Of a stretch of DNA of 39,581 bases, positions 6,745 through 15,401 are shown in pieces. Numbering within the stretch: position 1 is the first letter of the stretch; the number at the start of each line of letters is the position of its first letter. Position numbers and translations under genes: made by a program. This DNA comes from DATAFT01 sp035544635. GTDB lineage: Bacteria > Acidobacteriota > Thermoanaerobaculia > Multivoradales > Multivoraceae. Location: positions 1 to 39,581 of the forward strand of contig DATKDQ010000320.1 in NCBI GenBank assembly GCA_035544635.1, written 5' to 3'. The notes below the pieces were generated by a model. It had not been told where the DNA came from, made no database searches, and worked only from the letters and a program-made list of their open reading frames with translations.

Positions 6745-8061
6745 ATGGACCGCGACGACGCCGTTGCGCTGCTTCGGGGCCTGGTGGAGATCCGCTCCGT
6801 GTCGGGCCAGGAGGCGGAGGCGGCGGACTGGCTCGTCGAGCGCGCCCGCGCCGCCGGCTACGACCGCGCGCTGGTCGATGGCGCCGGGAACGCGGTCGCC
6901 GAGCTCGGCTCGGAGACGGCGTCGCGCGTCGTCGTCCTGCTCGGGCACATCGACACCGTTGCGGGCGAGGTGCCGGTGCACGTCGAGCAGCGCGACGGCC
7001 GAGCCGTGCTCTACGGCCGCGGCACGGTCGACGCCAAGGGCCCGCTCGCCGCCTTCGTCGCCGCCGGCGCGCGGCTCGGCGCCGAGTGGGCGCGCGCCGC
7101 CGACCTTCGCCTCGTCGTCGTCGGCGCGGTGGAGGAGGAGGCAGCGTCGAGCAAGGGAGCGCGCTTCGTCGCGGCCCGCTTCGACGGCCGGCGCGAGCCG
7201 GTGCCCGCGGCGTGCGTCATCGGCGAGCCCAGCCGCTGGGACCGCGTGACGATCGGCTACAAGGGCCGCCTCCTGGTGGACCTCGAGGCCCGCCGCGCGA
7301 TGACCCACTCGGCCGGCCCCGAGGCGACGGCCGCCACCGCGGCGGTCGGCCTGTGGAGCCGCGTCGAGTCGTGGTGCGCCGCCTTCAACCAGGGGCGCGA
7401 GAAGGCGTTCGAACAGCTCCTGCCCAGTCTGCGCTCGATCCAGACCTCCACGGACGGCCTGGAGGAGCGCGCGACCGCCGGGATCGGGCTGCGCCTGCCG
7501 CCCGACTTCGACCCGGCGCCGCTCCAGGCGGCGATCCAGGAGTGGGCGTCGGGCTGGGTCGGCGTGGGCGGCGCTACGCGCTTTTTGAACGTGCGTTCAA
7601 AAGTCTCCGACGAGTCGGGACGGCGCGCGGAAGAAGTCGCCTGCGCCGCTCGGGTCCCGCAGGCGTCGCGCCGGTTCCCTGCGCCCGTACCCGCCCCCGG
7701 AGCCGAGACCGAATCGCTCCTGGCCGGCCCGGCCGGCGCGATCCGTCTCGTCTACCGCGCGCACGAGCCCGCCTGGCGCGGCGACGCCAGAAACGCTCTG
7801 GTGCGGAGCTTCCTCGCCGCCATCCGCGCGCAGGCCGACCCAGCCGCGAGGCCCGCCTTCGTCGTCAAGACCGGCACCAGCGACCTGAACGTGGTCGGCC
7901 CCACCTGGCGCTGCCCGATCCTCGCCTACGGCCCCGGCGACAGCCGGCTCGACCATACGCCCGACGAGCACCTGGCGCTCGACGAGTACTGGCGCGCGGT
8001 GCTCGTCCTGGAGCGGGCGCTCGACAGCCTTTCCGAAAGCCTCGGCCTCGTGCGCTCGTGA
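6745..8061 (+). CDS. lysK: [LysW]-lysine/ornithine hydrolase (M20 family), with internal insertion
   Basis: A 438-residue M20 metallopeptidase-type hydrolase that releases lysine (or ornithine) from LysW, the last step of the pathway. Metal-site motifs are visible: LLGHIDTVAGEVP (H68, D70), GRGTVDAKGPLAAF (D96), VGAVEEEAASSKGA (E130/E131), IGEPS, and the C-terminal DHTPDEHL histidine. The end (VKTGTSDLNVVGPTW) matches Thermus LysK closely. At about residues 276-328 there is an extra low-complexity segment absent from the shorter relatives I recall. It begins at a 20-bp palindrome with unusually AT-rich codons (TTT TTG AAC, TCA AAA), and the reading frame is preserved through it. The ATG at 6745 is chosen over a GTG three bases earlier and an upstream ATG at 6712. 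Confidence 0.85.
   Translation: MDRDDAVALLRGLVEIRSVSGQEAEAADWLVERARAAGYDRALVDGAGNAVAELGSETASRVVVLLGHIDTVAGEVPVHVEQRDGRAVLYGRGTVDAKGPLAAFVAAGARLGAEWARAADLRLVVVGAVEEEAASSKGARFVAARFDGRREPVPAACVIGEPSRWDRVTIGYKGRLLVDLEARRAMTHSAGPEATAATAAVGLWSRVESWCAAFNQGREKAFEQLLPSLRSIQTSTDGLEERATAGIGLRLPPDFDPAPLQAAIQEWASGWVGVGGATRFLNVRSKVSDESGRRAEEVACAARVPQASRRFPAPVPAPGAETESLLAGPAGAIRLVYRAHEPAWRGDARNALVRSFLAAIRAQADPAARPAFVVKTGTSDLNVVGPTWRCPILAYGPGDSRLDHTPDEHLALDEYWRAVLVLERALDSLSESLGLVRS
7583..7602. promoter_or_regulatory. Perfect 20-bp inverted repeat inside lysK, TetR-operator-like
   Basis: Arms TTTTGAACG (7583-7591) and CGTTCAAAA (7594-7602) pair perfectly around TG. The stretch is far more AT-rich than its surroundings and sits inside the lysK reading frame at the edge of an apparent insertion. 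Symmetric GAACG..CGTTC sites are common TetR-family operators. No TetR-family gene lies in the window. It could equally be the remnant end of an inserted element. Confidence 0.4.
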
Positions 8062-8142
8062 CTGTCGACGAGCTCCCCGCCCCTGCTGAGTGCGCCGTCG
8101 AGCCGACGGGTCGCATCTGCCGGCGCCGACGATCGGCTCCGC

Positions 8143-9105
8143 TCACATCCCGTAGTATTCGCGGTACCACGACACGAACCGCGGCACGCCCTCGGGGATC
8201 ATCGTCTTGGGATCGTAGCCGAGCATGCGCTGCGCCCGCGAGATGTCGGCGGCGGTCGCCACGACGTCACCCTGCTGCATGGGCAGGAGCTCCTTCTCCC
8301 CCGGCTTGCCGCAGGTCTCCTCGATGGTGCGCACGAAGTCCATCAGCTCCTCGCTGCGCCCGGCGCCGAGGTTGAACACCTCGAAGGGGTAGTTGCGATC
8401 GAGCGAGGCGACGACACCGGCCACGATGTCGTCGATGTAGGTGAAGTCGCGGCGCATCTTGCCGTGGCCGAAGATCTTCATCGGATGCCCGCGTAAGACG
8501 GCGTCGGTGAACAGGAAGAGCGCCATGTCGGGACGGCCCCACGGGCCGTAGACGGTGAAGAAGCGCAGCCCGGTCGAGCGCACGCCGAAGAGCTGGTGAT
8601 AAACCGAGGCCTGGAGCTCGTTGGCCTTCTTCGTCATCCCGTAGAGCGAGACCTGGTGATCGGTGTTCGACGCCTCCGAGAGCAGCGCATCGGCGTTGTC
8701 GCCGTACACCGAGCTGGTCGAGGCGTAGACGAGCCCGCCCACCTCGCGCTCCTTCGAGAGCTCGATGATCCGGCCGAAGCCGACCACGTTGTCCTGCAGG
8801 AACTCCTCGGGATGGAGGATCGAGTGCCGCACTCCCGCCTGCGCCGCCAGGTGGCACACCCTGGTGTCCGGGCCCGATCCCAGCGCGTCGAACGCGGCGG
8901 TCAAGGCGGCGGAGTCGAGCAGGTCTCCGCGCAGCCCCCGATACCCCTTGCGCTCCTCGAGCTGCGCGTGGCGCCGCTCCTTGAGCTGAGGATCGTAGTA
9001 GGGCGTGAACGCGTCGAAGCCGACCACCTCGTCGCCGCGGTCCAAGAGGGCCTTCGCGGTATGGAAACCGATGAAACCGGCGGAGCCGGTCACGAGCACC
9101 TTCAT
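8143..9105 (-). CDS. NAD-dependent UDP-sugar epimerase (UDP-glucuronate 4-epimerase-like)
   Basis: A 320-residue extended short-chain dehydrogenase starting MKVLVTGSAGFIG, with the NAD-binding GxxGxxG loop at the N-terminus. The catalytic triad is seen in ASTSSVYGDN (Ser) and SLYGMTKKANEL (Tyr-x3-Lys). The DAFTPYYDPQLKERR segment and RFFTVYGPWGRPDMALFLF are typical of the UDP-glucuronate 4-epimerase/CapI/WbpP-like branch, which makes UDP-galacturonate for capsule or lipopolysaccharide. ATG 9105 is chosen because a GAGGTGA ribosome site lies just upstream and the Rossmann strand begins there; ATG 9114 is also in frame. It lies 35 bases downstream of the GlmS-like gene and probably shares its transcript. 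Confidence 0.85.
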   Translation of the reverse strand: MKVLVTGSAGFIGFHTAKALLDRGDEVVGFDAFTPYYDPQLKERRHAQLEERKGYRGLRGDLLDSAALTAAFDALGSGPDTRVCHLAAQAGVRHSILHPEEFLQDNVVGFGRIIELSKEREVGGLVYASTSSVYGDNADALLSEASNTDHQVSLYGMTKKANELQASVYHQLFGVRSTGLRFFTVYGPWGRPDMALFLFTDAVLRGHPMKIFGHGKMRRDFTYIDDIVAGVVASLDRNYPFEVFNLGAGRSEELMDFVRTIEETCGKPGEKELLPMQQGDVVATAADISRAQRMLGYDPKTMIPEGVPRFVSWYREYYGM

Positions 9106-9140
9106 CGCATTCACCTCATCGAGAGCGGACGGACTGGACT

Positions 9141-12100
9141 CTAGCGAACGACGTCACCGACGCGCACCTTCTCACGGGTCTGCCAGAAGGCGGCCAGGTC
9201 GTGGATCGGAAACGTCAGGAGATCGGCGACCGGCACCCGGCCGAGGATCTCCTCGTCGAACTCGGGCTCGGTCTCCATCACCGCGTCGCGCAGCGTGGTG
9301 TAGCGCGTGCGGTAGGCGTCGAGGACACCGCGCATCGCGGCCGGGGTGGCGAAGTCGTGGAAGCGGACGTGGAGGAGCAGGAGGCCGACCACCGAGGTCT
9401 TGTCGATCTCGGGAATGAAGATCACGGTACGACCGTCGCTGCGCCCGCGCGCGACTAAGAGCTGGCGCTCGCGCACCACCTGGTGCTTGGTGCCGCGGAG
9501 CTCGTGGTTGTCGCTCGTGCGCGACGGGATGTCGCGCGCGATACCCTCCTGCGCCGCCACCCCGATCCAGCCCGGCTCGCCGTTCTCGCCTTGCAGGATG
9601 CGATAGCGCGTGAACCCGCGCACCGCCTCGACCGCGGCGTCGAGCCCGGCGAGGGCGCGCAGGTCGCGGTAGGTGAGGAGGTCGCGCGCAACGCCGCTCT
9701 GGAGCGCCGCCCGCACCAGCGGCACCACCAGGAGGGCTTCGTCGGTGCGCGAGATGCCCACGGTCACCGTCTTCGCCTGGTGCTTGATGGCGTCGACCGG
9801 CCGGGTCAGCTCCTCGATGGCGCGCGTGAGCGCCAGCGTCAGATCCTCGATCACCGCGCCCGGCGTACCGCTGCGCCCGTGCTCGGCGGCATAGGACTCG
9901 AGCGGAGTGGTGCCGGAGACGAAGCGCACCAGCGAGGTGAGGCGCACGGCGGTCGAGGCCTCGAGCTGTCCGTCGTAGCGGCCGTCGGCGAGCCCGGCCA
10001 GGAACCGGCGGGTCGCCGCGGCGGCCCGCGGGCGCAGCGTGTCGAGCAGGTTCTCACCCGGACGCGCGGCCTGCACCAGCCGCTCGATCTCGCCGCGCAG
10101 CTCGCGCAGCGGCAGCGCCAGGCGGTCGATCGCGATCGCCGCCTCGTAGCCGAAGAGGTGCCCCACCATGGTGGCGAGCACGAACGCGAGCCGCGGATGG
10201 CACGGGGGAACCTCGAGCACCGCCTCGACGCCCTCGAAGCCGGCGGCGCCCGCGGTCGCGATCACCACCGGCGCCGCCTTGTGCGCGCGGTAGATCGCGA
10301 CCTCCTTCGCGACGTCGGCGAGGGTCGAGCCCTGAAGCGCCGCCGCGCACACCAGGATGAGGGGCTCGGAGGAGAGGTCGATGTGCTTCTTGTCCTCGGT
10401 GGCGTCGCACGCGATCGACTTGTAGCAGAGCTCCGAGAGCTTGATCCGGATCTCGGCGGCGGCGACCCGGTTGATGCCGTTCCCGACCACCGCCCAGTAG
10501 CGCCGCTTCGGGGCCAGTCGCGACGCCGCCTCCGCGATCGCGGCGCGGCCGGCGAGCACCGTCTCCATCGCCGCGGGGAGCTCGCGCAGCCCCTCCAGCA
10601 GGCGCTCGCCTTCCTCGTCGAGCTCGTCGCCCGTGACCGCCTGGCCGAGCGCGAGCGCCAGCAGGAACCCGGCGGCGATCTGCGAGTAGAACGCCTTGGT
10701 CGAAGCGACGCTCATCTCGATGTCGCGGCCGTCGGAGGTGAAGAGGATGCCGTCGGCCTTCGACACCAGGTCGCTGCCGCGCCGGTTGACCACCGCCACC
10801 ACGGTGGCGCCGCGGCCGCGCGCGAGGTCGACGGTGCGGTTGGTGTCGGTGGTGGTGCCCGACTGGCTGATCGCGACGATCAGCGTGTCGCGCATGTCGG
10901 GACGGAGGTGGAAGCCCGAGAGCTCGGTGGCCGGCATCGCCCGGACCGTCACCCGGTCCTCCGGCAGCACGTGGGCGATGGCGTCCGCCACCGCCTGACC
11001 GGCGACCGCGGCGGTGCCCTGCCCGATCACGATCACGCGGCGGATGGCGCCCGAGCGCAGGCGGGAGCGCAGCTCGGCGGGCAGCGTCTCGTCGGCGAGG
11101 CGCACGCGCAGCCTCCCCTGCTCTCGGCCCGCCCCGATTCCCGCGGGCCGGCCCCCGCCAGCCCCGGCCTCCAAGGACCAGATCTTCCCGCGCAGCGTCT
11201 TGCGGAACGACTCCGGCGCCTGGCGGATCTCCTTGAGCAGGAAGTGCGGATGGTCGCCCCGGTGGATGTCGCGCGTCGTCACCTCGGCGCGCAGCAGCTC
11301 GGCGCCGCGCACCGGCAGGTCGGTGCCGTCGTAGGCGAGGCGCCGGATACCCTCCAGGCTGCCGGCACGGCGGCGATCGAGCACGACGATCTGCCCGCGG
11401 CTCGCGGTCGGGTTGTCGGGATTGCCCGGCGTCTCGCCGTCCATGCGCAGGTAGGTCGAGGTCTGCTCGACCAGGCCGTAGGGCTCGCTCGCGACCACGA
11501 ACATCCCCGCCGCAAGCCCGACGTAGAGCGCCTGGCCGCTGCCGCACAGAGCGAGCAGGAGCAGGTCGGGCTCGGACGCGCTCTGCGCCGCGATCGCGAC
11601 CGATCCGGAGAAGGAGGCGACCGTGCGCCGGAACGCCTCGACCAGGGTCAGCCCTTCCGCGAGCCGGCGGGCGACCAGCATCGGAATGATCTTGGCGTCG
11701 GTCGTGATGCTGTCCGCGATGCGCAGACCCTCCGCATCGCGCAGGTCGACGTAGTTGTCGACGTCGCCGTTGAGGACCGCCACCACGTACGGCAACCCGT
11801 CCCTGCCTTCCTCCTCCTGATTGAGCGGATGCGCGTTGGCCTCGCTGATGATGCCGACCGACGCCCAGCGCGTGTGCCCGAGCACGGCGACCTCGCCGCC
11901 GGCGCGAGCGAGCGCGCGGCGCAGCAGAGCGTCCTGGCCGAGGGCGCGGCGCAGCCGGCGGCCGTTGTCGCCGAGCTCGCCGATCTCGGCGGCGGCCTTG
12001 TAGACCACGCTCACCCGACCGGAGTCGAGCAGGCGCAGCGCCCCCGACGCGAACAGCGGGTCCGCGACCCGGGCGCTCGCCTCGCGATCGAGCTCGATCG

Positions 12101-12731
12101 GGTCCGGGTCGCCGTCGCTGCCGAGCAGGAGGTGGACGCCGGCCGAGTCGCGGCCACGCACCTCGAGGCGATCGAGCGCCGAGAGCACCCGCTCGGCGGC
12201 GGTGAAGCCGTCCACCAGCGCGGAGTCACCGGCGCCGCCGGCGAGCTCCCGGACGCGGCGAGCCAGCCCGATGCGGTCGCAGGCGACCGCCCACAACGCG
12301 TCTCTGGCGCTAACCAGCGCGGCATTGAGGCGTTCGAGATCACCCGCCCCCACCACCACGGCGCCGCCGTCGAGGGCGGTCTCGAGCTCGCGCAGCCGCT
12401 CGTCGATCCCGGTCACGAGCGCCTCGACGCCGGCGCAGAGCTCCTCGCTCGCCACCAGGAGCCGGACCCCGTCGCGCGTGCGCAGTCCCTGGTCGAGGTC
12501 GTCGAGGGATCGGGCGCAGGCGTCGAGCGCGGCGATCCAGGTGTCGGCAGTGGCGTCCGGGGCGGCGGTAGCCTCGGGGGTGGAGCCGGCGGTCGAGGCG
12601 CCCGCTGGCGCGCGTCCCGGCGGGCCGGGATCACGCAGCGCGCCGAGCGCCCGCTCGAGCGCCGCCAGCACCTCGCCGGCAGGCGGAGCGGCACCCGTGG
12701 GTTGGCCCAGAACAGCGACGATCCCACACAC
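9141..12731 (-). CDS. Giant GlmS-like protein: split class II glutaminase, two SIS domains, long C-terminal extension
   Basis: A 1196-residue protein, about twice the size of glucosamine-6-phosphate synthase. It starts at GTG 12731 as MCGIVAVLG, giving the N-terminal nucleophile cysteine of class II glutaminases. The next glutaminase motif, RGRDSAG, appears only at about residue 192, after some 170 residues of largely helical, alanine-rich insertion; in ordinary GlmS it comes within about 30. Then come GHTRWASVG (near 285), VVAVLNGDVDNY (near 317), a first SIS domain with ISQSGTTTDTNRT and EMSVASTKAFYSQ (about 560-700), and a second, degenerate SIS domain (about 750-880). The last 300 residues match nothing I recognise. 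It probably makes or modifies an amino sugar, but the canonical C-terminal KSVTVE tail is absent, so fructose-6-phosphate may not be the substrate. Confidence 0.75.
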   Translation of the reverse strand: MCGIVAVLGQPTGAAPPAGEVLAALERALGALRDPGPPGRAPAGASTAGSTPEATAAPDATADTWIAALDACARSLDDLDQGLRTRDGVRLLVASEELCAGVEALVTGIDERLRELETALDGGAVVVGAGDLERLNAALVSARDALWAVACDRIGLARRVRELAGGAGDSALVDGFTAAERVLSALDRLEVRGRDSAGVHLLLGSDGDPDPIELDREASARVADPLFASGALRLLDSGRVSVVYKAAAEIGELGDNGRRLRRALGQDALLRRALARAGGEVAVLGHTRWASVGIISEANAHPLNQEEEGRDGLPYVVAVLNGDVDNYVDLRDAEGLRIADSITTDAKIIPMLVARRLAEGLTLVEAFRRTVASFSGSVAIAAQSASEPDLLLLALCGSGQALYVGLAAGMFVVASEPYGLVEQTSTYLRMDGETPGNPDNPTASRGQIVVLDRRRAGSLEGIRRLAYDGTDLPVRGAELLRAEVTTRDIHRGDHPHFLLKEIRQAPESFRKTLRGKIWSLEAGAGGGRPAGIGAGREQGRLRVRLADETLPAELRSRLRSGAIRRVIVIGQGTAAVAGQAVADAIAHVLPEDRVTVRAMPATELSGFHLRPDMRDTLIVAISQSGTTTDTNRTVDLARGRGATVVAVVNRRGSDLVSKADGILFTSDGRDIEMSVASTKAFYSQIAAGFLLALALGQAVTGDELDEEGERLLEGLRELPAAMETVLAGRAAIAEAASRLAPKRRYWAVVGNGINRVAAAEIRIKLSELCYKSIACDATEDKKHIDLSSEPLILVCAAALQGSTLADVAKEVAIYRAHKAAPVVIATAGAAGFEGVEAVLEVPPCHPRLAFVLATMVGHLFGYEAAIAIDRLALPLRELRGEIERLVQAARPGENLLDTLRPRAAAATRRFLAGLADGRYDGQLEASTAVRLTSLVRFVSGTTPLESYAAEHGRSGTPGAVIEDLTLALTRAIEELTRPVDAIKHQAKTVTVGISRTDEALLVVPLVRAALQSGVARDLLTYRDLRALAGLDAAVEAVRGFTRYRILQGENGEPGWIGVAAQEGIARDIPSRTSDNHELRGTKHQVVRERQLLVARGRSDGRTVIFIPEIDKTSVVGLLLLHVRFHDFATPAAMRGVLDAYRTRYTTLRDAVMETEPEFDEEILGRVPVADLLTFPIHDLAAFWQTREKVRVGDVVR

Positions 12732-12817
12732 GATCAGAGAACCTTAACATGGGAAAACGGCATCGAAACCGAGCCCGAAGGCCGGACGACAGCCGAGGGC
12801 GCTCAGACCGCCGCCGC

Positions 12818-14026
12818 TCAGAGCGCCGCCGCTCCCACCGCAGCAGCGCGCGCTCCATCCCCACGACTCCCGCGGACCGACTCGACGCTCTCCAGGAAAC
12901 CCCGGCGAACCGCCTCGCGTGAGTACCGTGAGGACAGCCTCGAGCGTCCGGCGGCCGCCAGGATCGCCCGTCGCTCGGGCGACCCGAGCAGCCCCGCCAG
13001 TGCCTCGATCCACTCGCCGGGTGTAGCGGCCACCTCGAGGGCACCCGCACCGTCGACCCCGGCCGCGCCCCACGGCGAGGCGACCACGGGAGTGCCCGCG
13101 GACCACGCCTCGAGCACCTTGATCGGCAGCCCCGATCCGCACTGGAGCGGCGCCACCGCCACCGTGGCGCGAGCGAGCACGGCGCGCAGGTCCTCTGGGT
13201 CGACCGACAGCTTCCCACCCGCGCGCGCCAGCTCGCGCCGCAGCGCCTCCGGCACGCGCGAGCCGACGCACAGGAGGCGTACGCCTGGGCGGGCCCGGCA
13301 CAGGCCGGGCCAGACCTCGGCGAGGAACCAGCCCAGCGCGTCGCGATTGACGAAGTAGCCGAAGTTTCCTGAAAAGACGACCGTGTCGTCGCGGCGGACG
13401 CCTCCGCTCCGGCCCAAGGCGTCGACCGCGATCGGGACGGTGCGGAGCCGCTTCCCCAGGACCGACGGCAGGCGCGAGGCGAGGTCCGCGCGATCCCGAT
13501 CGGAGACCACGAGACCTCCGCTCGCGCGGTCGAGCAGCCGCTCCTCGCAGCGCTCGACGCGCCTCGCCTCGGCGTCGAGGAGCGGCCGGAGCCACCTGCG
13601 ATCGCGGCGGGCGCGGCTCCTGAAGCCGAGCGACAGGCTGTCGACGAGATCGGCGATCAGCGGAGTGTCCCCGAGCGCGGACATCTCACCGGCCAGCCGG
13701 ACGAGCTGCAGGATGACGAGGTCGGCGTCCCCGCGCAGCTCGGCGATGCGGCGGCCCAGCGCGGGATACGAGAAGAACGCGTTCTGGATCGGAAGCCCCG
13801 CGGAGACCACGGAGAGAAGCGCCGCCGGCAGCGCGGTACGGCGCCGCGGGAAGGTCTCGACCCGAAACGGCAGGTCGAGCGGAATGGTTCCCGCGACGGG
13901 CGAGTCCGGCACCAGGAGCGTCACCTGGTGGCGCCCCGCGAGGGACTCGGCGCACTGCAGCGCGCGCAGCTCGTCGCCGCGGCGCGGCGGAAACGGGTGC
14001 CGTCCCGCGACGATCAGGATCCGCAT
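12818..14026 (-). CDS. Family 4-like glycosyltransferase
   Basis: A 402-residue GT-B glycosyltransferase starting MRILIVAGRHPFPPRRGDEL, whose N-terminal strand and proline-rich acceptor loop are typical. The donor domain shows VFSGNFGYFVNRDALGWFL, ATVAVAPLQCGSGLPIKVLE, and AWSAGTPVVASPWGAAG. This resembles the sugar-transferase group often found with exopolysaccharide or exosortase loci (PEP-CTERM/XrtA-type). It lies 86 bases upstream of the GlmS-like gene on the same strand, with the epimerase downstream, suggesting a polysaccharide operon of three genes. The reading frame is open upstream through the repeat region 14044-14206, but the ATG at 14026 begins at the conserved first strand. The last 15 residues are alanine-rich and poorly conserved in character. 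Confidence 0.8.
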   Translation of the reverse strand: MRILIVAGRHPFPPRRGDELRALQCAESLAGRHQVTLLVPDSPVAGTIPLDLPFRVETFPRRRTALPAALLSVVSAGLPIQNAFFSYPALGRRIAELRGDADLVILQLVRLAGEMSALGDTPLIADLVDSLSLGFRSRARRDRRWLRPLLDAEARRVERCEERLLDRASGGLVVSDRDRADLASRLPSVLGKRLRTVPIAVDALGRSGGVRRDDTVVFSGNFGYFVNRDALGWFLAEVWPGLCRARPGVRLLCVGSRVPEALRRELARAGGKLSVDPEDLRAVLARATVAVAPLQCGSGLPIKVLEAWSAGTPVVASPWGAAGVDGAGALEVAATPGEWIEALAGLLGSPERRAILAAAGRSRLSSRYSREAVRRGFLESVESVRGSRGDGARAAAVGAAAL

Positions 14027-14043
14027 CGGGTCGGAGCCTAGCG

Positions 14044-14107
14044 CAAGCGGGGGCGTGGTGTTTACCACGCCCCCGCTTGTCATGACCTCGGCGCCGAGGA
14101 CGGCGCT
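14044..14107 (-). repeat. Bipartite hairpin repeat, copy in divergent GT/aminotransferase gap (a)
   Basis: The variable hairpin has perfect 16-base arms at 14044-14059 and 14064-14079 around the loop GTTT (AAAC when read on the minus strand). The constant hairpin follows at 14091-14106: GCGCCG, loop AGGA, CGGCGC. Read on the minus strand, the order constant hairpin, CATG-containing spacer, AGCGG, variable hairpin is the same as in the array at 32325-32491. The stem sequence is GGGCGTGGT here against GGGAGTGCT there, with the pairing maintained. Confidence 0.7.
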
Positions 14108-14151
14108 GCTCGCTCCGCTCGCGCTTGCTCCGAACGCGTCCTCCAACTCCC

Positions 14152-14206
14152 GGCGTGGTCGGTACCACGCCCTCTGCTTGTACCTCTTCAGCGCCGAGGA
14201 CGGCGG
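14152..14206 (-). repeat. Bipartite hairpin repeat, decayed second copy (b)
   Basis: Arms GGCGTGGT (14152-14159) and ACCACGCC (14164-14171) flank the loop CGGT (ACCG on the minus strand). They are followed by a CTTGTACCTC spacer and a constant hairpin at 14191-14206 with one mismatch (GCGCCG, AGGA, CGGCGG). The spacer resembles CTTGTCATGACCTC of the neighbouring copy, so this looks like a diverged second unit. The stretch between the two copies (14108-14151) holds nothing recognised. Confidence 0.55.
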
Positions 14207-14231
14207 GCGCGGATAAGATCGCCCATCGCTG

Positions 14232-15401
14232 ATGCCCACCTATCCCGACACTTCGCGCGCCGTGTCCGAGATCCGCGGCTCGATCTTCACCGCCCTGGCC
14301 GAGAAGCTCCGCGCCTTCCAGGGCGAGGTGTATCCGCTCCATGTCGGCGACACCTGGCTCGAGCCGGTCGAGGGCGCACGAATGGAGGACCTGCGCATCG
14401 CCGAGCTGCCCGGCATGCACCGCTACTCGCAGCCGGAGGGGCTGCCGCGGCTGGTCGATCTGCTGGCCGCGCGCGCGACCGCGACGACCGGTGTCGAGCA
14501 CGAGCGCCGGAGCGTCCTGGTGACGACGGGCGCGACCGGCGCGCTCGGCGCCATCCTCGGCGCGCTGCTGCATCCCGGCGACGAGGTGCTGCTGCTCGCT
14601 CCCTACTGGCCGTTGATCGAAGGGATCGTGCGCGCGTTTCACGGCGTTCCGGTCGACGTGCCGTTCTTCGGGCACGCCGAGTCCGCCGAGACGGCGATCG
14701 AGTGCCTGGAACCCCATCTGCACGAGCGCACCGCGGCGATCTACCTCAACACGCCGAACAACCCCACCGGGCGCGTCATCCCGCGGCCCTGGCTCGAGGC
14801 GATCGTCGAGTGGGCGCAGCGCCACCGCCTGTGGATCGTCGCCGACGAGGTCTACGAGGACCTGGTCTACGACGGCGAGCACACCTGGTGCCGCAGCCTC
14901 GCGTGCGACCGCACGTTCTCGGCGCACTCGTTCTCGAAGGGCTGGGCGATGGCGGGAAACCGCTGCGGTTGGGTGCTCGGCCCGGCGCGGCACATGGCCG
15001 AGCTGCGCAAGGTCGGGACCCACACCTTCTACGCCGCGCCCACCGCGTCGCAGCTCGCCGGGTGCCGACTGCTCGAGGGCGATCGCGCCCGCGCCTGGCT
15101 GGAGGCGGCGCGCACGATGTACCGCGAGCTGGGCGGCTACGCCGCCGCGCGCCTCGGCGTCGAGCCGCCGGCGGGAAGCACGTTCCTCTTCCTCGACGTC
15201 GCACCCGCGCTCGACGAGCGCGGCCTCGCAGGGTTCCTCCTCGACTGCGGCGAGCGCGGAGTGTTCGTTGCGCCGGGGCCCAGCTTCGGCCCCTACCCCA
15301 CGCACATCCGCATCTGCTTCACCGCCGCGCCGCCCGAGGTGACCCGGCGCGGCATCGATGTGCTCGCCGGTCTCTTGGGGCGGTCCGCGGTGGCTCCCTA
15401 G
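14232..15401 (+). CDS. Class I/II PLP-dependent aminotransferase
   Basis: A 389-residue fold-type I aminotransferase starting MPTYPDTSRAVSEI. The family features are the TTGATGALGAIL phosphate-cup loop, YLNTPNNPTGRVI, ADEVYEDLVYDG with the pyridine-contacting Asp, the PLP lysine K236 in HSFSKGWAMAGNRCGW, and RICFTAAPPEV with the carboxylate-binding Arg. The substrate is not determined: aspartate, aromatic, kynurenine and glutamine aminotransferases share these motifs. The gene ends head to head with a nitrilase/omega-amidase-type gene 55 bases away. That pairing would suit glutamine or kynurenine transamination followed by amide hydrolysis of the keto acid, but the genes are convergent, so the link is only suggestive. 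A TAAGAT hexamer at 14214-14219 may be the -10. Confidence 0.85.
   Translation: MPTYPDTSRAVSEIRGSIFTALAEKLRAFQGEVYPLHVGDTWLEPVEGARMEDLRIAELPGMHRYSQPEGLPRLVDLLAARATATTGVEHERRSVLVTTGATGALGAILGALLHPGDEVLLLAPYWPLIEGIVRAFHGVPVDVPFFGHAESAETAIECLEPHLHERTAAIYLNTPNNPTGRVIPRPWLEAIVEWAQRHRLWIVADEVYEDLVYDGEHTWCRSLACDRTFSAHSFSKGWAMAGNRCGWVLGPARHMAELRKVGTHTFYAAPTASQLAGCRLLEGDRARAWLEAARTMYRELGGYAAARLGVEPPAGSTFLFLDVAPALDERGLAGFLLDCGERGVFVAPGPSFGPYPTHIRICFTAAPPEVTRRGIDVLAGLLGRSAVAP

Noticed and set aside
9483..13358. A 1291-codon open frame on the plus strand opposite the GlmS-like gene.
   Set aside because: It is an antisense shadow caused by high GC third positions. It lacks recognisable motifs and is rich in Arg, Gly, Asp and His, as such shadows are.
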